From Enterobacter cancerogenus (GTDB lineage: Bacteria; Pseudomonadota; Gammaproteobacteria; Enterobacterales; Enterobacteriaceae): a stretch of DNA of 64,000 nucleotides. The stretch is taken from NCBI RefSeq assembly GCF_019047785.1, contig NZ_CP077290.1, forward strand, positions 806,001-870,000. Reading direction: 5' to 3'. The position numbers were made by a program, and so were the translations under genes. Positions 9,090 through 17,951 of this stretch are shown piece after piece. The notes beneath the pieces were generated by a model. That model worked only from the letters and a program-made list of their open reading frames with translations. It was not told where the DNA came from and ran no database searches. How positions within the stretch are numbered: the stretch's first letter is position 1; each line of letters begins with the position of its first letter.

Positions 9090-10115
9090 TTACAGGCCTG
9101 CTTTATGGGCCTGCCAGCGCTCGTTGAGCGCTTCAAGTTGCGCGTTGACCGTCTTCCAGCGCGCCGAGTCCATCAACTCCTGACGGCTAAATGAACCTTT
9201 ATGATACAATTGTGTAACACGTTCGGCATTGATCGGCGACAGGTTATCCAGCACGCTGACCGCTCCTTTACGATTATTACAGACCAGGATCATATCGCAA
9301 CCTGCATCCAGTGAAGCCTGCCCGCGTTCCGCATAGCTGCCCATGATTGCCGCCCCTTCCATGGACAAATCATCCGAGAAAATCACGCCGTTGAAGCCCA
9401 ACTCCTGACGCAAGACGGTTTTCAGCCAGTGCGGGGAACCGCTCGCCGGGCGCGGATCGACATCGCTGTAGATCACATGCGCAGGCATAATCGCATCCAG
9501 CTTATTGTCAGTGATGAGCGAGCGAAAGATGGACATATCTTTGGCGCGGATCTCCGCTTCAGGGCGCGGATCGCGTGGCGTCTCTTTGTGCGAGTCAGCC
9601 GTTACCGCACCGTGTCCCGGGAAGTGTTTGCCGGTGGTTTTCATGCCCGCGTCGTGCATACCGTCAATAAACTGTGTGGCCATTGCCAGGGCAATGCGCG
9701 GGTCCTCATGGTACGAGCGTTCGCCGATAGCGGCGCTGATATGCCCCACATCCAGCACCGGCGCAAAGCTAATGTCGATATCCATGGCAATCATTTCGCT
9801 TGCCATCAGCCAACCGGCGTCCTGCGCCAGTTTCCCGCCCGCTTCTGTGCCAAGCAGCGCAGCAAAAGACTGTGCAGCCGGTAAGCGGGTGAATCCCTCG
9901 CGGAAGCGCTGTACGCGCCCTCCTTCCTGATCGACCGCCACCACCAGCCGGTTACGCGATGCCGCTCGGATCTGGCGCACCAGTTCGCGCAACTGCGCCG
10001 GATCGTGATAGTTGCGGGTAAACAGAATCAGGCCGCCCACCAGCGGATGCGCCAGGATCTCGCGCTCCTCCGCATCCAGCTCAAACCCTTCGACATCCAA
10101 CATCACTGGACCCAC
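9090..10115 (-). CDS. nagZ: Beta-N-acetylhexosaminidase NagZ (peptidoglycan recycling)
   Basis: NagZ is the cytoplasmic glycoside hydrolase family 3 enzyme that removes GlcNAc from anhydro-muropeptides during cell-wall recycling and so shapes the AmpR signal for beta-lactamase induction. The protein has 341 residues, as in E. coli, and carries the GH3 signature KHFPGHG followed by TADSHKETP. The nucleophile motif [10 protein letters not shown] is present. The start is a GTG (GTG-GGT-CCA-GTG-ATG), giving [10 protein letters not shown]. It sits 11 bp after thiK in a minus-strand operon with lpoB, linking wall recycling with synthesis control. Confidence 0.97.
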   Translation of the reverse strand: MGPVMLDVEGFELDAEEREILAHPLVGGLILFTRNYHDPAQLRELVRQIRAASRNRLVVAVDQEGGRVQRFREGFTRLPAAQSFAALLGTEAGGKLAQDAGWLMASEMIAMDIDISFAPVLDVGHISAAIGERSYHEDPRIALAMATQFIDGMHDAGMKTTGKHFPGHGAVTADSHKETPRDPRPEAEIRAKDMSIFRSLITDNKLDAIMPAHVIYSDVDPRPASGSPHWLKTVLRQELGFNGVIFSDDLSMEGAAIMGSYAERGQASLDAGCDMILVCNNRKGAVSVLDNLSPINAERVTQLYHKGSFSRQELMDSARWKTVNAQLEALNERWQAHKAGL

Positions 10116-10126
10116 ACGAACCTCTC

Positions 10127-10951
10127 TTATCCTTTAGTGTTTAACTGACGCCAGGCATCATCTGCCAGCGTAATAAATTGTTTGTCGCCCGTCTGCGCAA
10201 AGCGCACCTCAAACCAGCCCGCCATCAGCATCAATACCCATGGCCGCCAGCGGCTGACCTGGCGCGCCAGCGTCCGGTGGTCTATCTGCGACTGTTCGGC
10301 ATAGGCCGCAATTAGCGCATCCCGCGCGGTATTGTCCGGTGTCCAGACGGCAGCCAGCTCCAGCGCGACATCCCCATCTCCGGCATATTCCCAGTCGATG
10401 AGCCTTTCCCCTGCCGCCGTGTGAACAATGTTGCCCGCGTGAATATCCATGTGCAGCGGCGCGAGCCGCAACGGCTGCGGCTCACCTCTTGCACGGCGTT
10501 TTTTAAGCTGAGCCAGCCAGAATGGCGTTCTGCGCGCGGGCGCGGCCTGCTGCCAGTATTGTTCAAGCAGCGGCATAAGCGCGATGCGCCAGCCCAGCCG
10601 TCGCTGACGATGCAGATGATACAGCAGAGCAGCAAGCGTTGGGGTATCCGGTAGCGTGGTTTTGATCTCGCCCGCAAGATACTCCACGGCCATCCAGCCC
10701 TGGCTGAAAAAACAGGGTTCGGGTACGAGTCCGACCGGAAGGCGTTTCAGGGCAAGATACTGACGACGAAAATGGGCGGCGGGCGCAGAGGCATCGTGAT
10801 GCTGGCGCAGAACCAGACGATGTTCGCCCTGCTCAATAATGCAACTCGCGCCGCCAAGCCCGGAAGAGGCCTGCGGCGCGACAAGACGGTATTGAGGAAA
10901 ATAACGCGTCAGAATTTCCTCACGCGTCGGCTTATTGTTGCGAAACGGCAC
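10127..10951 (-). CDS. thiK: Thiamine kinase ThiK
   Basis: ThiK phosphorylates thiamine to thiamine monophosphate in salvage. The 274-residue product has the aminoglycoside-phosphotransferase/choline-kinase fold: the Brenner motif [11 protein letters not shown] holds the catalytic Asp and metal-binding Asn, and [10 protein letters not shown] supplies the DFG-like metal Asp. Translation begins at a GTG (GTGCCGTTTCGC), with the start overlapping the 3' end of lpoB by 20 bp, which suggests translational coupling. The protein is considerably diverged from E. coli ThiK, but length and motifs agree. Confidence 0.93.
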   Translation of the reverse strand: MPFRNNKPTREEILTRYFPQYRLVAPQASSGLGGASCIIEQGEHRLVLRQHHDASAPAAHFRRQYLALKRLPVGLVPEPCFFSQGWMAVEYLAGEIKTTLPDTPTLAALLYHLHRQRRLGWRIALMPLLEQYWQQAAPARRTPFWLAQLKKRRARGEPQPLRLAPLHMDIHAGNIVHTAAGERLIDWEYAGDGDVALELAAVWTPDNTARDALIAAYAEQSQIDHRTLARQVSRWRPWVLMLMAGWFEVRFAQTGDKQFITLADDAWRQLNTKG

Positions 10952-11579
10952 CTTTACCTGACCAGATAATCTCGCCTGTCTGAACCAGCATCAGCTGCAT
11001 TTGCAGGGCCGGGGTATTGACGTTGCCGGTGGCGCTGGAATACAGGACATACTGTGCGCCAACGTTACGGGCAATCCCGATCGCTTTGCTGCGCGAGCCA
11101 AGGCTGTCCTGCGGTGACAGGCCAAGCTGCTGCTTCGCCACCGCCAGCTGCTGCGAGGAGACCAGCGTAAATTTACCGTTGTTGGCTAAAGCGTTGCGCA
11201 GGGTTTCCGTCGCTTCACCCGCATTCAGCGAGCCGTTAGTACGGTTGTTCACGCTGTCCACCAGCAGCACGCTGCCCGCCGTGACGCCCTGAGCCTGCAG
11301 CATTTTGCCGACCATCGGCTGCATCGCGCCGTTCCAGTCATAGTGGCGCACGCGCGGCGTTGGCTGAGAGGTTTGATCCGGGTGTTCAATCGGGCCTGGC
11401 TGCGCCGGAATAGTTGGCACAGATGGCACCGTTGGCACCGGTTGCGTTGGCGGCGTCGGCTGTTCTGTCCCCGGTTTTGCCTCGTCCACGGGCGCGGGTT
11501 CTTCGGTTCGCGTTACACAACCGGCAAGAAAAAGTGCAAATGCGGTCACAAGCGCATAGCGGCTTATATTTTTAATCAA
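10932..11579 (-). CDS. lpoB: Outer-membrane lipoprotein LpoB, activator of PBP1b
   Basis: LpoB reaches from the outer membrane through the peptidoglycan to stimulate PBP1b (MrcB). The lipobox LFLAGC lies near residue 20. A long disordered Pro/Thr/Val-rich linker (about residues 25-75, [15 protein letters not shown]) leads to the globular PBP1b-binding domain ([16 protein letters not shown] onward). The reading frame has no ATG before the lipobox, so the TTG at 11579 ([11 protein letters not shown]) is the likely start, with GGGTAAACC upstream. Length is 215 against 213 in E. coli. It lies 10 bp after ycfL. Confidence 0.95.
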   Translation of the reverse strand: MIKNISRYALVTAFALFLAGCVTRTEEPAPVDEAKPGTEQPTPPTQPVPTVPSVPTIPAQPGPIEHPDQTSQPTPRVRHYDWNGAMQPMVGKMLQAQGVTAGSVLLVDSVNNRTNGSLNAGEATETLRNALANNGKFTLVSSQQLAVAKQQLGLSPQDSLGSRSKAIGIARNVGAQYVLYSSATGNVNTPALQMQLMLVQTGEIIWSGKGAVSQQ

Positions 11580-11589
11580 GGTTTACCCC

Positions 11590-11964
11590 TTACAAGTAAA
11601 GATAAAGTCTCACCTTATGCGCACCCAACGAGTTGGCGCTGCCATAGAGCGTCACCGACGATCCCGCCGGAATGGTTACACTGCGCGGCGCTTCGAGCGG
11701 GTGCATTTCAAGACCTCTAACGTCATACCAGTAAAAACGGTAATGCACCGTCACCGGCTCGTGTCTTTCGTTAAAGAGCGTAGAGGAGGCAGAAGACTGG
11801 ATTTCGCTGATGGTCAGCGCAGGCTGCTCCGCCGTGATGCCTGCGGCAAGCACCGAGGCCTCCATGACCAGCGACTGTTCATCGCTGACCGGGATCGCCG
11901 GACGCGCGCTGCACCCCGCTATCAGCACTGCGATAATCAGCGCTGCAATACGCCCTCTTAACAT
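11590..11964 (-). CDS. ycfL: Lipoprotein YcfL (DUF1425), function unknown
   Basis: The 124-residue product starts MLRGRIAALII and has a lipobox LIAGC, so it should be a lipoprotein exported by Sec and processed by LspA. The body is a DUF1425 beta-sandwich-like domain ending VTLYGSANSLGAHKVRLYLYL. The ATG lies 1 nt after the hinT stop (TGATATG), so it is probably read by coupled translation; the longer open frame upstream overlaps hinT and is not real. It sits between hinT and lpoB in the same operon. No biochemical role is known to me. Confidence 0.9.
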   Translation of the reverse strand: MLRGRIAALIIAVLIAGCSARPAIPVSDEQSLVMEASVLAAGITAEQPALTISEIQSSASSTLFNERHEPVTVHYRFYWYDVRGLEMHPLEAPRSVTIPAGSSVTLYGSANSLGAHKVRLYLYL

Positions 11965-11965
11965 A

Positions 11966-12325
11966 TCAAAGACCTTTATGTGCCAGCATCGGGCCGAGTG
12001 GACGTCCACCCAGCAGATGCATATGGATATGATAAACTTCCTGGCCGCCATGACGATTGCAGTTCATGATCAGACGGTATCCGTCCTGGGCAATCCCCTC
12101 TTGCTCTGCGATTTTCGCGGCCACCGTAAGCATACGGCCTAATGCCACTTCGTGCTCGGTTTTCACGTCATTTACGGTAGGAATCAGAATATTGGGAATA
12201 ATGAGGATATGCGTTGGGGCCTGCGGTGAAATGTCCCGGAACGCCGTCACCAGATCGTCCTGATAGACGATATCCGACGGGATCTCGCGGCGGATAATTT
12301 TACTGAAAATCGTTTCTTCGGCCAT
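11966..12325 (-). CDS. hinT: HIT-family purine nucleoside phosphoramidase HinT
   Basis: HinT hydrolyses adenosine 5'-phosphoramidates and aminoacyl-adenylate adducts. The 119-residue protein carries the histidine triad HIHMHLLGG near residue 101, plus the family N-terminus [13 protein letters not shown]. It is the first gene of the minus-strand run leading to ycfP. The 353-bp gap upstream separates it from the divergent fhuE and holds both promoters. Confidence 0.97.
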   Translation of the reverse strand: MAEETIFSKIIRREIPSDIVYQDDLVTAFRDISPQAPTHILIIPNILIPTVNDVKTEHEVALGRMLTVAAKIAEQEGIAQDGYRLIMNCNRHGGQEVYHIHMHLLGGRPLGPMLAHKGL

Positions 12326-12678
12326 GACCTTGTCCTTATTTGTTTACTCTGGCGTGGTGCATCCGCTAATCACACATTTTGTGTCTCATACTGTGCGTTA
12401 CAGTTGATGAGTATGAGCGACTTTCTCCTGTCCTTTCAACCTTCTCCCGCGATTTCTTTCCTTAATGTACCGCAGCTGCATGAAGTATGACCGCTCCCCG
12501 GCGAGAAACGTCTGAAACATTATTTCATTTGCCTCCGAAACATCTGTTTACAGCGTTAATCACAATGCGTATATTTCGCATTTGCATTTTCATGCGCATT
12601 TTTAACATAGAAAACGACGTCAGCCCGTGCTAGCGAGACTGACGCGACCCACTTTCATCATTCATTAAGGGTTTGATA
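12326..12678. promoter_or_regulatory. hinT-fhuE divergent intergenic region with a candidate Fur site
   Basis: No gene is seen in these 353 bp. At 12578-12601 four hexamers run head to tail (GCATTT, GCATTT, TCATGC, GCATTT), and an imperfect palindrome TGCG...CGCA lies just before at 12566-12580. Fur sites are arrays of such AT-centred hexamers, and fhuE is a Fur-regulated receptor gene in E. coli, so this is the best candidate operator. The match to the GATAAT consensus is weak. Confidence 0.4.
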
Positions 12679-14895
12679 ATGTCTTTCATTAATCACACCA
12701 GGGATGGGCAACGCCAGCCTGCCGCAGCACCGTCGTTGCTGGCAGCCTGCATTGCTATGGCATTGACGCCAGCCGTAAGTTTCGCCGCCTCCTCTTCTGA
12801 AGACACCGTGGTAGTAGACGGTGGATTCGATAACGCACAGGATCCGTCCGCTGAACAGGATCAGGACTACAGCGTAAAAACCACCACCACCGGCACCAAG
12901 CTGCTGTTAGTTCCTCGCGATATTCCGCAGTCGGTCAGTGTGATCAGCCAGCAGCGTATGCAGGATCAGGAGCTGAACACTATCGGTCAGGTGCTGGATA
13001 ACACCACCGGCGTGAGCGCTTCACGTATCGATACCAGCCGGACAAACTATTACGCGCGCGGTTTCTTTATCAGCAACTTCGCCTATGAAGATATGCCGAC
13101 GTTTCTTGATAACCGCTGGAACTTTGGCGATACGGCGGGCGATACGGCCATCTTCGATAAAATTGAAGTGGTGCGCGGCGCGGCAGGCCTGATGAGCGGA
13201 ACGGGCAACCCGTCAGCCTACGTCAATATGGTGCGCAAGCACGCCGACAGCAAAGAATTTAAAGGTTCGGCCTCGGCCACTTACGGCAGTTGGGACAAGC
13301 AGCGCTACGTGCTTGACCTGCAGGCACCTTTGACTGAATCCGGCAACGTGCGTGGCCGCGTCATCACCGGCTACCAGGACAACGACTCCTGGGTAGAGCG
13401 CAACCACTATCGCAAAAAATTCATCTACGGCGTGGTTGATGCCGATTTGACCGACTCCACCACCCTCTCTCTGGGTTATGACTATCAGGAAAGTGAAGAA
13501 GACAGCCCAACATGGGGCGGTTTCCCTTCGCTGTTCAGCGACGGCAGCAAAACGGATTTCCGTCGTGGCTTCAACACCGCTGCAGACTGGACCTACTCGA
13601 ATCAGGATTCCACCAAAATCTTTGCTAACCTGACCCAACGCTTCGATAACGGCTGGGAAGCAAAGGTTAACGCCATGCATGCGGAGACCAACTTCGACAG
13701 CAAGCTGATGTATATCGATGGTTATCCGGATAAAACCACCGGCCTGTACGATGCGTCCAGCTTCCAGGGCGCCTGGGGCGGCTGGAACCGGGGCGAGCGT
13801 AAGCAGGATTCCGTGGATGCTTTCGTGCGCGGTGGGTACGACCTGCTGGGACGTCAGCATGAGCTGATGCTGGGAGGCAGCTACAGCCGCCAGCGCAACA
13901 ATTACGACAACTCTTATCCGGTGAACGATAACTACGGCCTGATGGATGTCGGCAGCATCTACGATTACAACGGTAATCTGGCCGATCCGACCTGGTCTGG
14001 CTTCGCGCTTTACCAGCGCGATGTGATCCGCCAGAAGTCGGTCTATGCCGCAACGCGTTTGTCGCTGGCCGACCCGCTTCACCTGATCCTCGGCGCGCGT
14101 TACACCGAATGGAGCGCCAAATACAACCTGGAGCGCAAGCCGGACGAAATCCGCGATGCGAAGTTCCATGACGTCACGCCGTACGCCGGGCTGATCTACG
14201 ATATCGATGATACCTGGTCGATTTATACCAGCTATACGTCTATCTTCCAGCCTTCAGGCCAGCGTGACATCAACAGCAACTTCATCGATCCTACCACGGG
14301 CAAAAGTTACGAAGCCGGCGTGAAGGGAGACTGGTTTAACACCCGTCTGACTGCCAGTCTGTCAGTGTTCCGCATTGAGCAGGATAATGTGGCAGTCAAT
14401 ACCGGCGTGACCATTCCTGGCTCCGGCGGCCAGTCAGCCTATAAATCGGTAGACGGAACCGTGAGTAAAGGCGTGGAGTTCGAACTGAACGGTGCATTAA
14501 CCGATAACTGGCAGCTGACCTTCGGCGGCAGCCGCTATATCGCGGAAGATGAAGACGGCAACGCGGTGAATCCACAGCAGGCACGCACCACGCTGAAGCT
14601 GTTTACCCGCTACCAGCTGCCTATGCTGCCAGAATTGACGGTCGGCGGCGGCGCGCGGTGGCAGAACAAAACCTGGTATGACTTTGAAACCCCAGGGCCA
14701 AACGGCATCAGCCAGATCACGCAGGATGGTTACACGGTGGTGGATCTGTTCACCCGCTATCAGGTCACAAAGAACTTTGCCATCCAGGGCAACCTGAACA
14801 ACGTCTTCGACAAAGAGTACTACGACTACCTGGGAACATATGGCGTGTATGGCGCGCCTCGTAACTTCTCCGTGAGCGGAAGTTACAGTTTCTAA
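12679..14895 (+). CDS. fhuE: TonB-dependent receptor for ferric coprogen/rhodotorulic acid, FhuE
   Basis: FhuE is an outer-membrane receptor for hydroxamate siderophores such as coprogen, ferrioxamine B and rhodotorulate, energised by TonB. The 738-residue protein has a signal peptide ending VSFA, a TonB-box region (EDTVVVDG), a plug domain (DIPQSVSVISQQRM ... VVRGAAGLMSGTGNPSAYVNMVRKHA) and a 22-strand barrel ending in Phe (FSVSGSYSF). The ATG at 12679 follows AAGG at good spacing; a TTG two codons upstream is less likely. It looks clearly more diverged from E. coli FhuE than its neighbours are from their counterparts, mostly in extracellular loops, but position (hinT-fhuE-ptsG) is conserved, so ligand range could differ. 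Confidence 0.9.
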   Translation: MSFINHTRDGQRQPAAAPSLLAACIAMALTPAVSFAASSSEDTVVVDGGFDNAQDPSAEQDQDYSVKTTTTGTKLLLVPRDIPQSVSVISQQRMQDQELNTIGQVLDNTTGVSASRIDTSRTNYYARGFFISNFAYEDMPTFLDNRWNFGDTAGDTAIFDKIEVVRGAAGLMSGTGNPSAYVNMVRKHADSKEFKGSASATYGSWDKQRYVLDLQAPLTESGNVRGRVITGYQDNDSWVERNHYRKKFIYGVVDADLTDSTTLSLGYDYQESEEDSPTWGGFPSLFSDGSKTDFRRGFNTAADWTYSNQDSTKIFANLTQRFDNGWEAKVNAMHAETNFDSKLMYIDGYPDKTTGLYDASSFQGAWGGWNRGERKQDSVDAFVRGGYDLLGRQHELMLGGSYSRQRNNYDNSYPVNDNYGLMDVGSIYDYNGNLADPTWSGFALYQRDVIRQKSVYAATRLSLADPLHLILGARYTEWSAKYNLERKPDEIRDAKFHDVTPYAGLIYDIDDTWSIYTSYTSIFQPSGQRDINSNFIDPTTGKSYEAGVKGDWFNTRLTASLSVFRIEQDNVAVNTGVTIPGSGGQSAYKSVDGTVSKGVEFELNGALTDNWQLTFGGSRYIAEDEDGNAVNPQQARTTLKLFTRYQLPMLPELTVGGGARWQNKTWYDFETPGPNGISQITQDGYTVVDLFTRYQVTKNFAIQGNLNNVFDKEYYDYLGTYGVYGAPRNFSVSGSYSF

Positions 14896-14907
14896 GTAGA
14901 TAGTCTT

Positions 14908-14938
14908 AAAAGCCACTGTGTTATAGCAGTGGCTTTTT
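14908..14938 (+). terminator. Rho-independent terminator after fhuE
   Basis: AGCCACTG pairs with CAGTGGCT around an 8-nt loop, followed by TTTTT and preceded by AAAA. It starts 13 nt past the fhuE stop. Confidence 0.9.
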
Positions 14939-14989
14939 CCTTTCACCAAAGCATTCCTGCCACCTGCTCAACGCAACTTTTCGCCACTT

Positions 14990-15330
14990 CCTTAACCCTT
15001 CAACCTTCTCAGCCGCCTGAATATGGCACTGGTGTTGAGTCCCCGCTGAAATCGGCGAGCCGGAGGCCGGAGGACAAGGGCTGGACGCCATGGATGGCGG
15101 CCAGAGGCGAAACGAGACAGGACGTCGAGTCGAGCCGACCGCAGGCAACCGGTCGGGAGGTGAGCGCAGTGCGAAGCACCGATTTCTCGCGGGGCCGCGG
15201 GGATTGATAAGGGGGCCGCGGTGGCCCCCTTATCCCGTTCACAGGTCCCGAACGCAGTATATTCTGCGTGTATTGAGGTGAACGGCTCCTTCCACCGAGC
15301 TTCGCAGACTGGCATTAGGCCTGCTGGCTC
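14990..15330. repeat. GC-rich structured intergenic element, probably a dispersed noncoding repeat
   Basis: Between the convergent fhuE and ptsG genes, after the fhuE terminator, lie about 340 bp with much higher GC than the flanks and no family-like protein in any frame. The element contains several inverted repeats: a perfect 12-bp stem GATAAGGGGGCC/GGCCCCCTTATC at 15206-15234, a 7-bp stem around 15137-15160 (CCGACCG/CGGTCGG), and ACGCAG/CTGCGT at 15252-15269. The style (a GCCATGGATGGCGG start and a GTGAGCGCAGTGCG middle) resembles multicopy intergenic elements of Enterobacter and Klebsiella as I remember them. Copy number cannot be seen from one window, and the borders are approximate. Confidence 0.5.
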
Positions 15331-15370
15331 CCTTTTTTATATCTACTCTTCCCCGCCCAGGCTAAGCCAA

Positions 15371-15397
15371 TAAAAAAGGCAGCCATTCGGCTGCCTT
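15371..15397 (-). terminator. Terminator after ptsG
   Basis: On the minus strand AAGGCAGCC pairs with GGCTGCCTT around a 4-nt loop, followed by TTTTA. It lies about 20 nt past the ptsG stop. Confidence 0.88.
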
Positions 15398-15415
15398 AGT
15401 CTCCCCGGTCACAAC

Positions 15416-16849
15416 TTAGTGGTTGCGGATGTACTCATCCATTTCGGTTTTCAGGTTATCGGATTTCGTTCCGAAGATCGCCTGAACACCCGAACCTGCA
15501 ACAACCACGCCTGCTGCGCCCAGTTTTTTCAGACCCGGCTGGTCAACTTTCGCTACGTCAGCAACGCTCACACGCAGACGAGTGATACACGCGTCCAGGT
15601 TAGTGATGTTGTCTTTACCGCCGAACGCTGCAATCAGAGCCGGAGCCATCTCGCTGGTCGCGCCTGCTTTGCTGTCTTCCGTTGCATCTTCGCGACCTGG
15701 GGTTTTCAGATCCAGCGCTTTGATCAGCACGCGGAAGATGGTGTAGTAAACGAGCGCGTAGCAGATACCCACGATTGGGAACAGCCACAGCTTGCTGCTG
15801 TTACCGGACAGAACGATAAAGTCGATCAGGCCGTGAGAGAAGGACGTACCGTCACGCATACCCAGCAGGATACAGATTGGGAACGCCAGACCCGCCAGAA
15901 TCGCGTGAATGATGTACAGAATCGGCGCAACGAACATGAAGGAGAACTCGATCGGCTCGGTGATACCGGTCAGGAACGAGGTCAGCGCCGCGGAGATCAT
16001 GATACCGCCCACTTTTGCACGGTTCTCTGGTTTCGCAGAGTGCCAGATAGCAATCGCAGCCGCCGGCAGGCCGTACATTTTGAACAGGAAGCCACCAGAC
16101 AGTTTACCTGCAGTTGGGTCGCCCGCCATGTAACGTGGGATATCACCGTGGAACACCTGGCCCGCAGCGTTGGTGTATTCACCAATCTGCATCTGGAATG
16201 GAACGTTCCAGATGTGGTGCAGACCAAATGGCACCAGGCAACGCTCAATGAAGCCGTAGATACCGAACGCCACAACCGGGTTCTGGTAAGCCGCCCACTG
16301 AGAGAAAGTCTGAATAGCAGAACCGATTGGTGGCCAGATGAAGGAGAGGATCACGCCAGTGAAGATCGCGGCCAGACCAGAGATAATCGGAACGAAACGC
16401 TTGCCCGCGAAGAAGCCCAGATACTCAGGGAGCTTGATGCGATAGAAGCGGTTAAACATATACGCTGCAATCGCACCGGAAATAATACCGCCGAGCACGC
16501 CGGTATCGGCCAGGTGTTTGGCAGCGATCTCTTCTGCAGGTAAATGCAGTACCAGCGGTGCAACCACCGCCATGGTTTTCACCATGATGCCGTAAGCAAC
16601 AACGGCGGCCAGAGCGGATACACCATCGTTATTGGTGAAGCCCAGCGCAACACCGATAGCGAAGATCAGCGGCATGTTAGCAAAAACAGAACCGCCTGCT
16701 TCTGCCATCACGTGGGACACTACGGCTGGCAGCCAGCTGAAGTTTGCAGAACCGACGCCCAGCAGGATACCTGCGATAGGCAGTACGGATACTGGCAGCA
16801 TCAGCGATTTACCGACCTTTTGCAGGTTAGCAAATGCATTCTTAAACAT
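15416..16849 (-). CDS. ptsG: PTS glucose-specific EIICB component PtsG
   Basis: PtsG imports and phosphorylates glucose, taking phosphate from EIIA-Glc. The 477-residue protein (E. coli length) has an N-terminal EIIC membrane domain of about 390 residues with many hydrophobic helices, a linker ([17 protein letters not shown]) and a C-terminal EIIB domain with the phosphorylated cysteine in [12 protein letters not shown], around residue 421. It is monocistronic, convergent with fhuE, with a CRP-controlled promoter and a leader that contains the SgrS target. No truncation is seen. Confidence 0.98.
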   Translation of the reverse strand: MFKNAFANLQKVGKSLMLPVSVLPIAGILLGVGSANFSWLPAVVSHVMAEAGGSVFANMPLIFAIGVALGFTNNDGVSALAAVVAYGIMVKTMAVVAPLVLHLPAEEIAAKHLADTGVLGGIISGAIAAYMFNRFYRIKLPEYLGFFAGKRFVPIISGLAAIFTGVILSFIWPPIGSAIQTFSQWAAYQNPVVAFGIYGFIERCLVPFGLHHIWNVPFQMQIGEYTNAAGQVFHGDIPRYMAGDPTAGKLSGGFLFKMYGLPAAAIAIWHSAKPENRAKVGGIMISAALTSFLTGITEPIEFSFMFVAPILYIIHAILAGLAFPICILLGMRDGTSFSHGLIDFIVLSGNSSKLWLFPIVGICYALVYYTIFRVLIKALDLKTPGREDATEDSKAGATSEMAPALIAAFGGKDNITNLDACITRLRVSVADVAKVDQPGLKKLGAAGVVVAGSGVQAIFGTKSDNLKTEMDEYIRNH

Positions 16850-16880
16850 AATTGAGAGTGCTCCTGAGTATTTGTGCTTT
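16850..16880 (-). promoter_or_regulatory. ptsG ribosome-binding region, SgrS sRNA pairing site
   Basis: The mRNA just before the start codon reads ACTCAGGAGCACTCTCAATT, including the Shine-Dalgarno AGGAG. From memory this is practically the E. coli ptsG sequence bound by the sRNA SgrS with Hfq under glucose-phosphate stress. The sgrS gene is not in the window. Confidence 0.75.
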
Positions 16881-16952
16881 TTTTACGCTTTCACGCATTG
16901 GCCCGGGGGGAGTACCGCGCCGTGGACAGGACATCTAAGCGCCCTTTATTTA

Positions 16953-17001
16953 TTACACAGAGTAAAATAATTCCCTCTGAGTTTGTTTGACGGCTATCAC
17001 G
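16953..17001 (-). promoter_or_regulatory. ptsG promoter with CRP site
   Basis: On the minus strand CGTGATAGCCGTCAAA (17001-16986) is a good CRP half-site pair (GTGA-N6-TCAA). TACTCT (16964-16959) serves as -10, giving a start near 16953 and CRP centred about 40 bp upstream, a class II geometry. The leader of about 100 nt matches that of E. coli ptsG. Confidence 0.75.
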
Positions 17002-17065
17002 TTTCGGCTTAAGACGGTCAAAAAACTTTCAGTAATTTACAAAAAGCGTTTCTGGATGTGTCTAA

Positions 17066-17096
17066 AAACACCATCACCGCCCCAAATGAGGCGGTG
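17066..17096 (-). terminator. Putative terminator of the yceD-to-ycfH transcription block
   Basis: On the minus strand CACCGCC/GGCGGTG closes an 8-nt loop about 50 nt past the ycfH stop, followed by ATGGTGTTTTT. The U-run is displaced, so strength is uncertain. Confidence 0.5.
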
Positions 17097-17146
17097 AACT
17101 TTACTCGCTTTGCTTATTAATTACGAGCCTAAAAAAAACAGGTGTA

Positions 17147-17941
17147 TCAGAGAGATTGCAGGCGGGCGGGGTCGATGTGGAACAGGCTGGCAAAGTTTTC
17201 CGTCGTGGTGCGAGCCAGTTCATCGATACTGACTCCCTTCAGAACGGCCATGTACTCAGCCACATCTCGCGTCATCGCCGGCTGGTTCTCTTTCCCTCGA
17301 TGCGGTACCGGGGCCAGATAAGGAGAATCTGTTTCCACCAGGATGCGATCGAGCGGGACATAACGTGCAGCGTCACGCAGTTGCTCAGCATTACGGAACG
17401 TCACAATCCCGGAAAACGAAATATAAAATCCTAAATCAAGCAGCTTACCCGCCGTTTCTCTGTCTTCAGTGAAACAGTGTAGTACGCCACCGCAATCCGT
17501 CACCTTTTCTTCCCTGAGGATCGCCAGGGTGTCTGCGCGCGCATCACGGGTGTGAACGATAACCGGCTTGTTCAGCTCGCGGCCCACGCGGATATGGTTG
17601 CGAAACGAGGCCTGCTGACGGGGTTTAGTTTCAGGCGTGTAAAAATAATCAAGCCCGGTCTCCCCCATCGCGACCACGCCCTCTTCTGCCGCCAGTCGAC
17701 GTAAATCTTCTACGTCGTACTCTTCATCCTGATTAAGCGGATGAACGCCGCAGGAGAAGACCACGTTATCGCGAACACCGACCAGGTCGCGCATGGCACG
17801 ATAGCCCGGTAAGGTGGTCGCGACGGCCAGACAAAATTTCACATCGCGGGCGGCGGCTTTAGCCAGCACGTCATCCACGTCTTTATTCAGAGATTGATAA
17901 TCCAGGCCATCAAGATGGCAGTGTGAGTCGACTAAAAACAT
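17147..17941 (-). CDS. ycfH: TatD-family metal-dependent hydrolase YcfH
   Basis: YcfH belongs to the TatD-type amidohydrolases (TIM barrel, two-metal). Visible metal ligands are the N-terminal HCH in VDSHCHLDGL, the Glu in GETGLDY, His in VIVHTRDA and LHCFTE, and Asp in VETDSPYLAP. The start MFLVDSHCH (17941) gives 264 residues; the open frame extends further but overlaps holB. E. coli YcfH ends one residue later. It is the last gene of the tmk-holB cluster, 10 bp after holB. A DNA 3'-exonuclease or D-tyrosyl-type deacylase role is suggested for relatives but not settled. Confidence 0.93.
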   Translation of the reverse strand: MFLVDSHCHLDGLDYQSLNKDVDDVLAKAAARDVKFCLAVATTLPGYRAMRDLVGVRDNVVFSCGVHPLNQDEEYDVEDLRRLAAEEGVVAMGETGLDYFYTPETKPRQQASFRNHIRVGRELNKPVIVHTRDARADTLAILREEKVTDCGGVLHCFTEDRETAGKLLDLGFYISFSGIVTFRNAEQLRDAARYVPLDRILVETDSPYLAPVPHRGKENQPAMTRDVAEYMAVLKGVSIDELARTTTENFASLFHIDPARLQSL

Positions 17942-17951
17942 AATGTCTCTC

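Noticed and set aside
14929..15315. Short overlapping frames in the fhuE-ptsG element
   Set aside because: They lie in a GC-rich inverted-repeat region, overlap on both strands and show no protein family; better seen as noncoding repeat.
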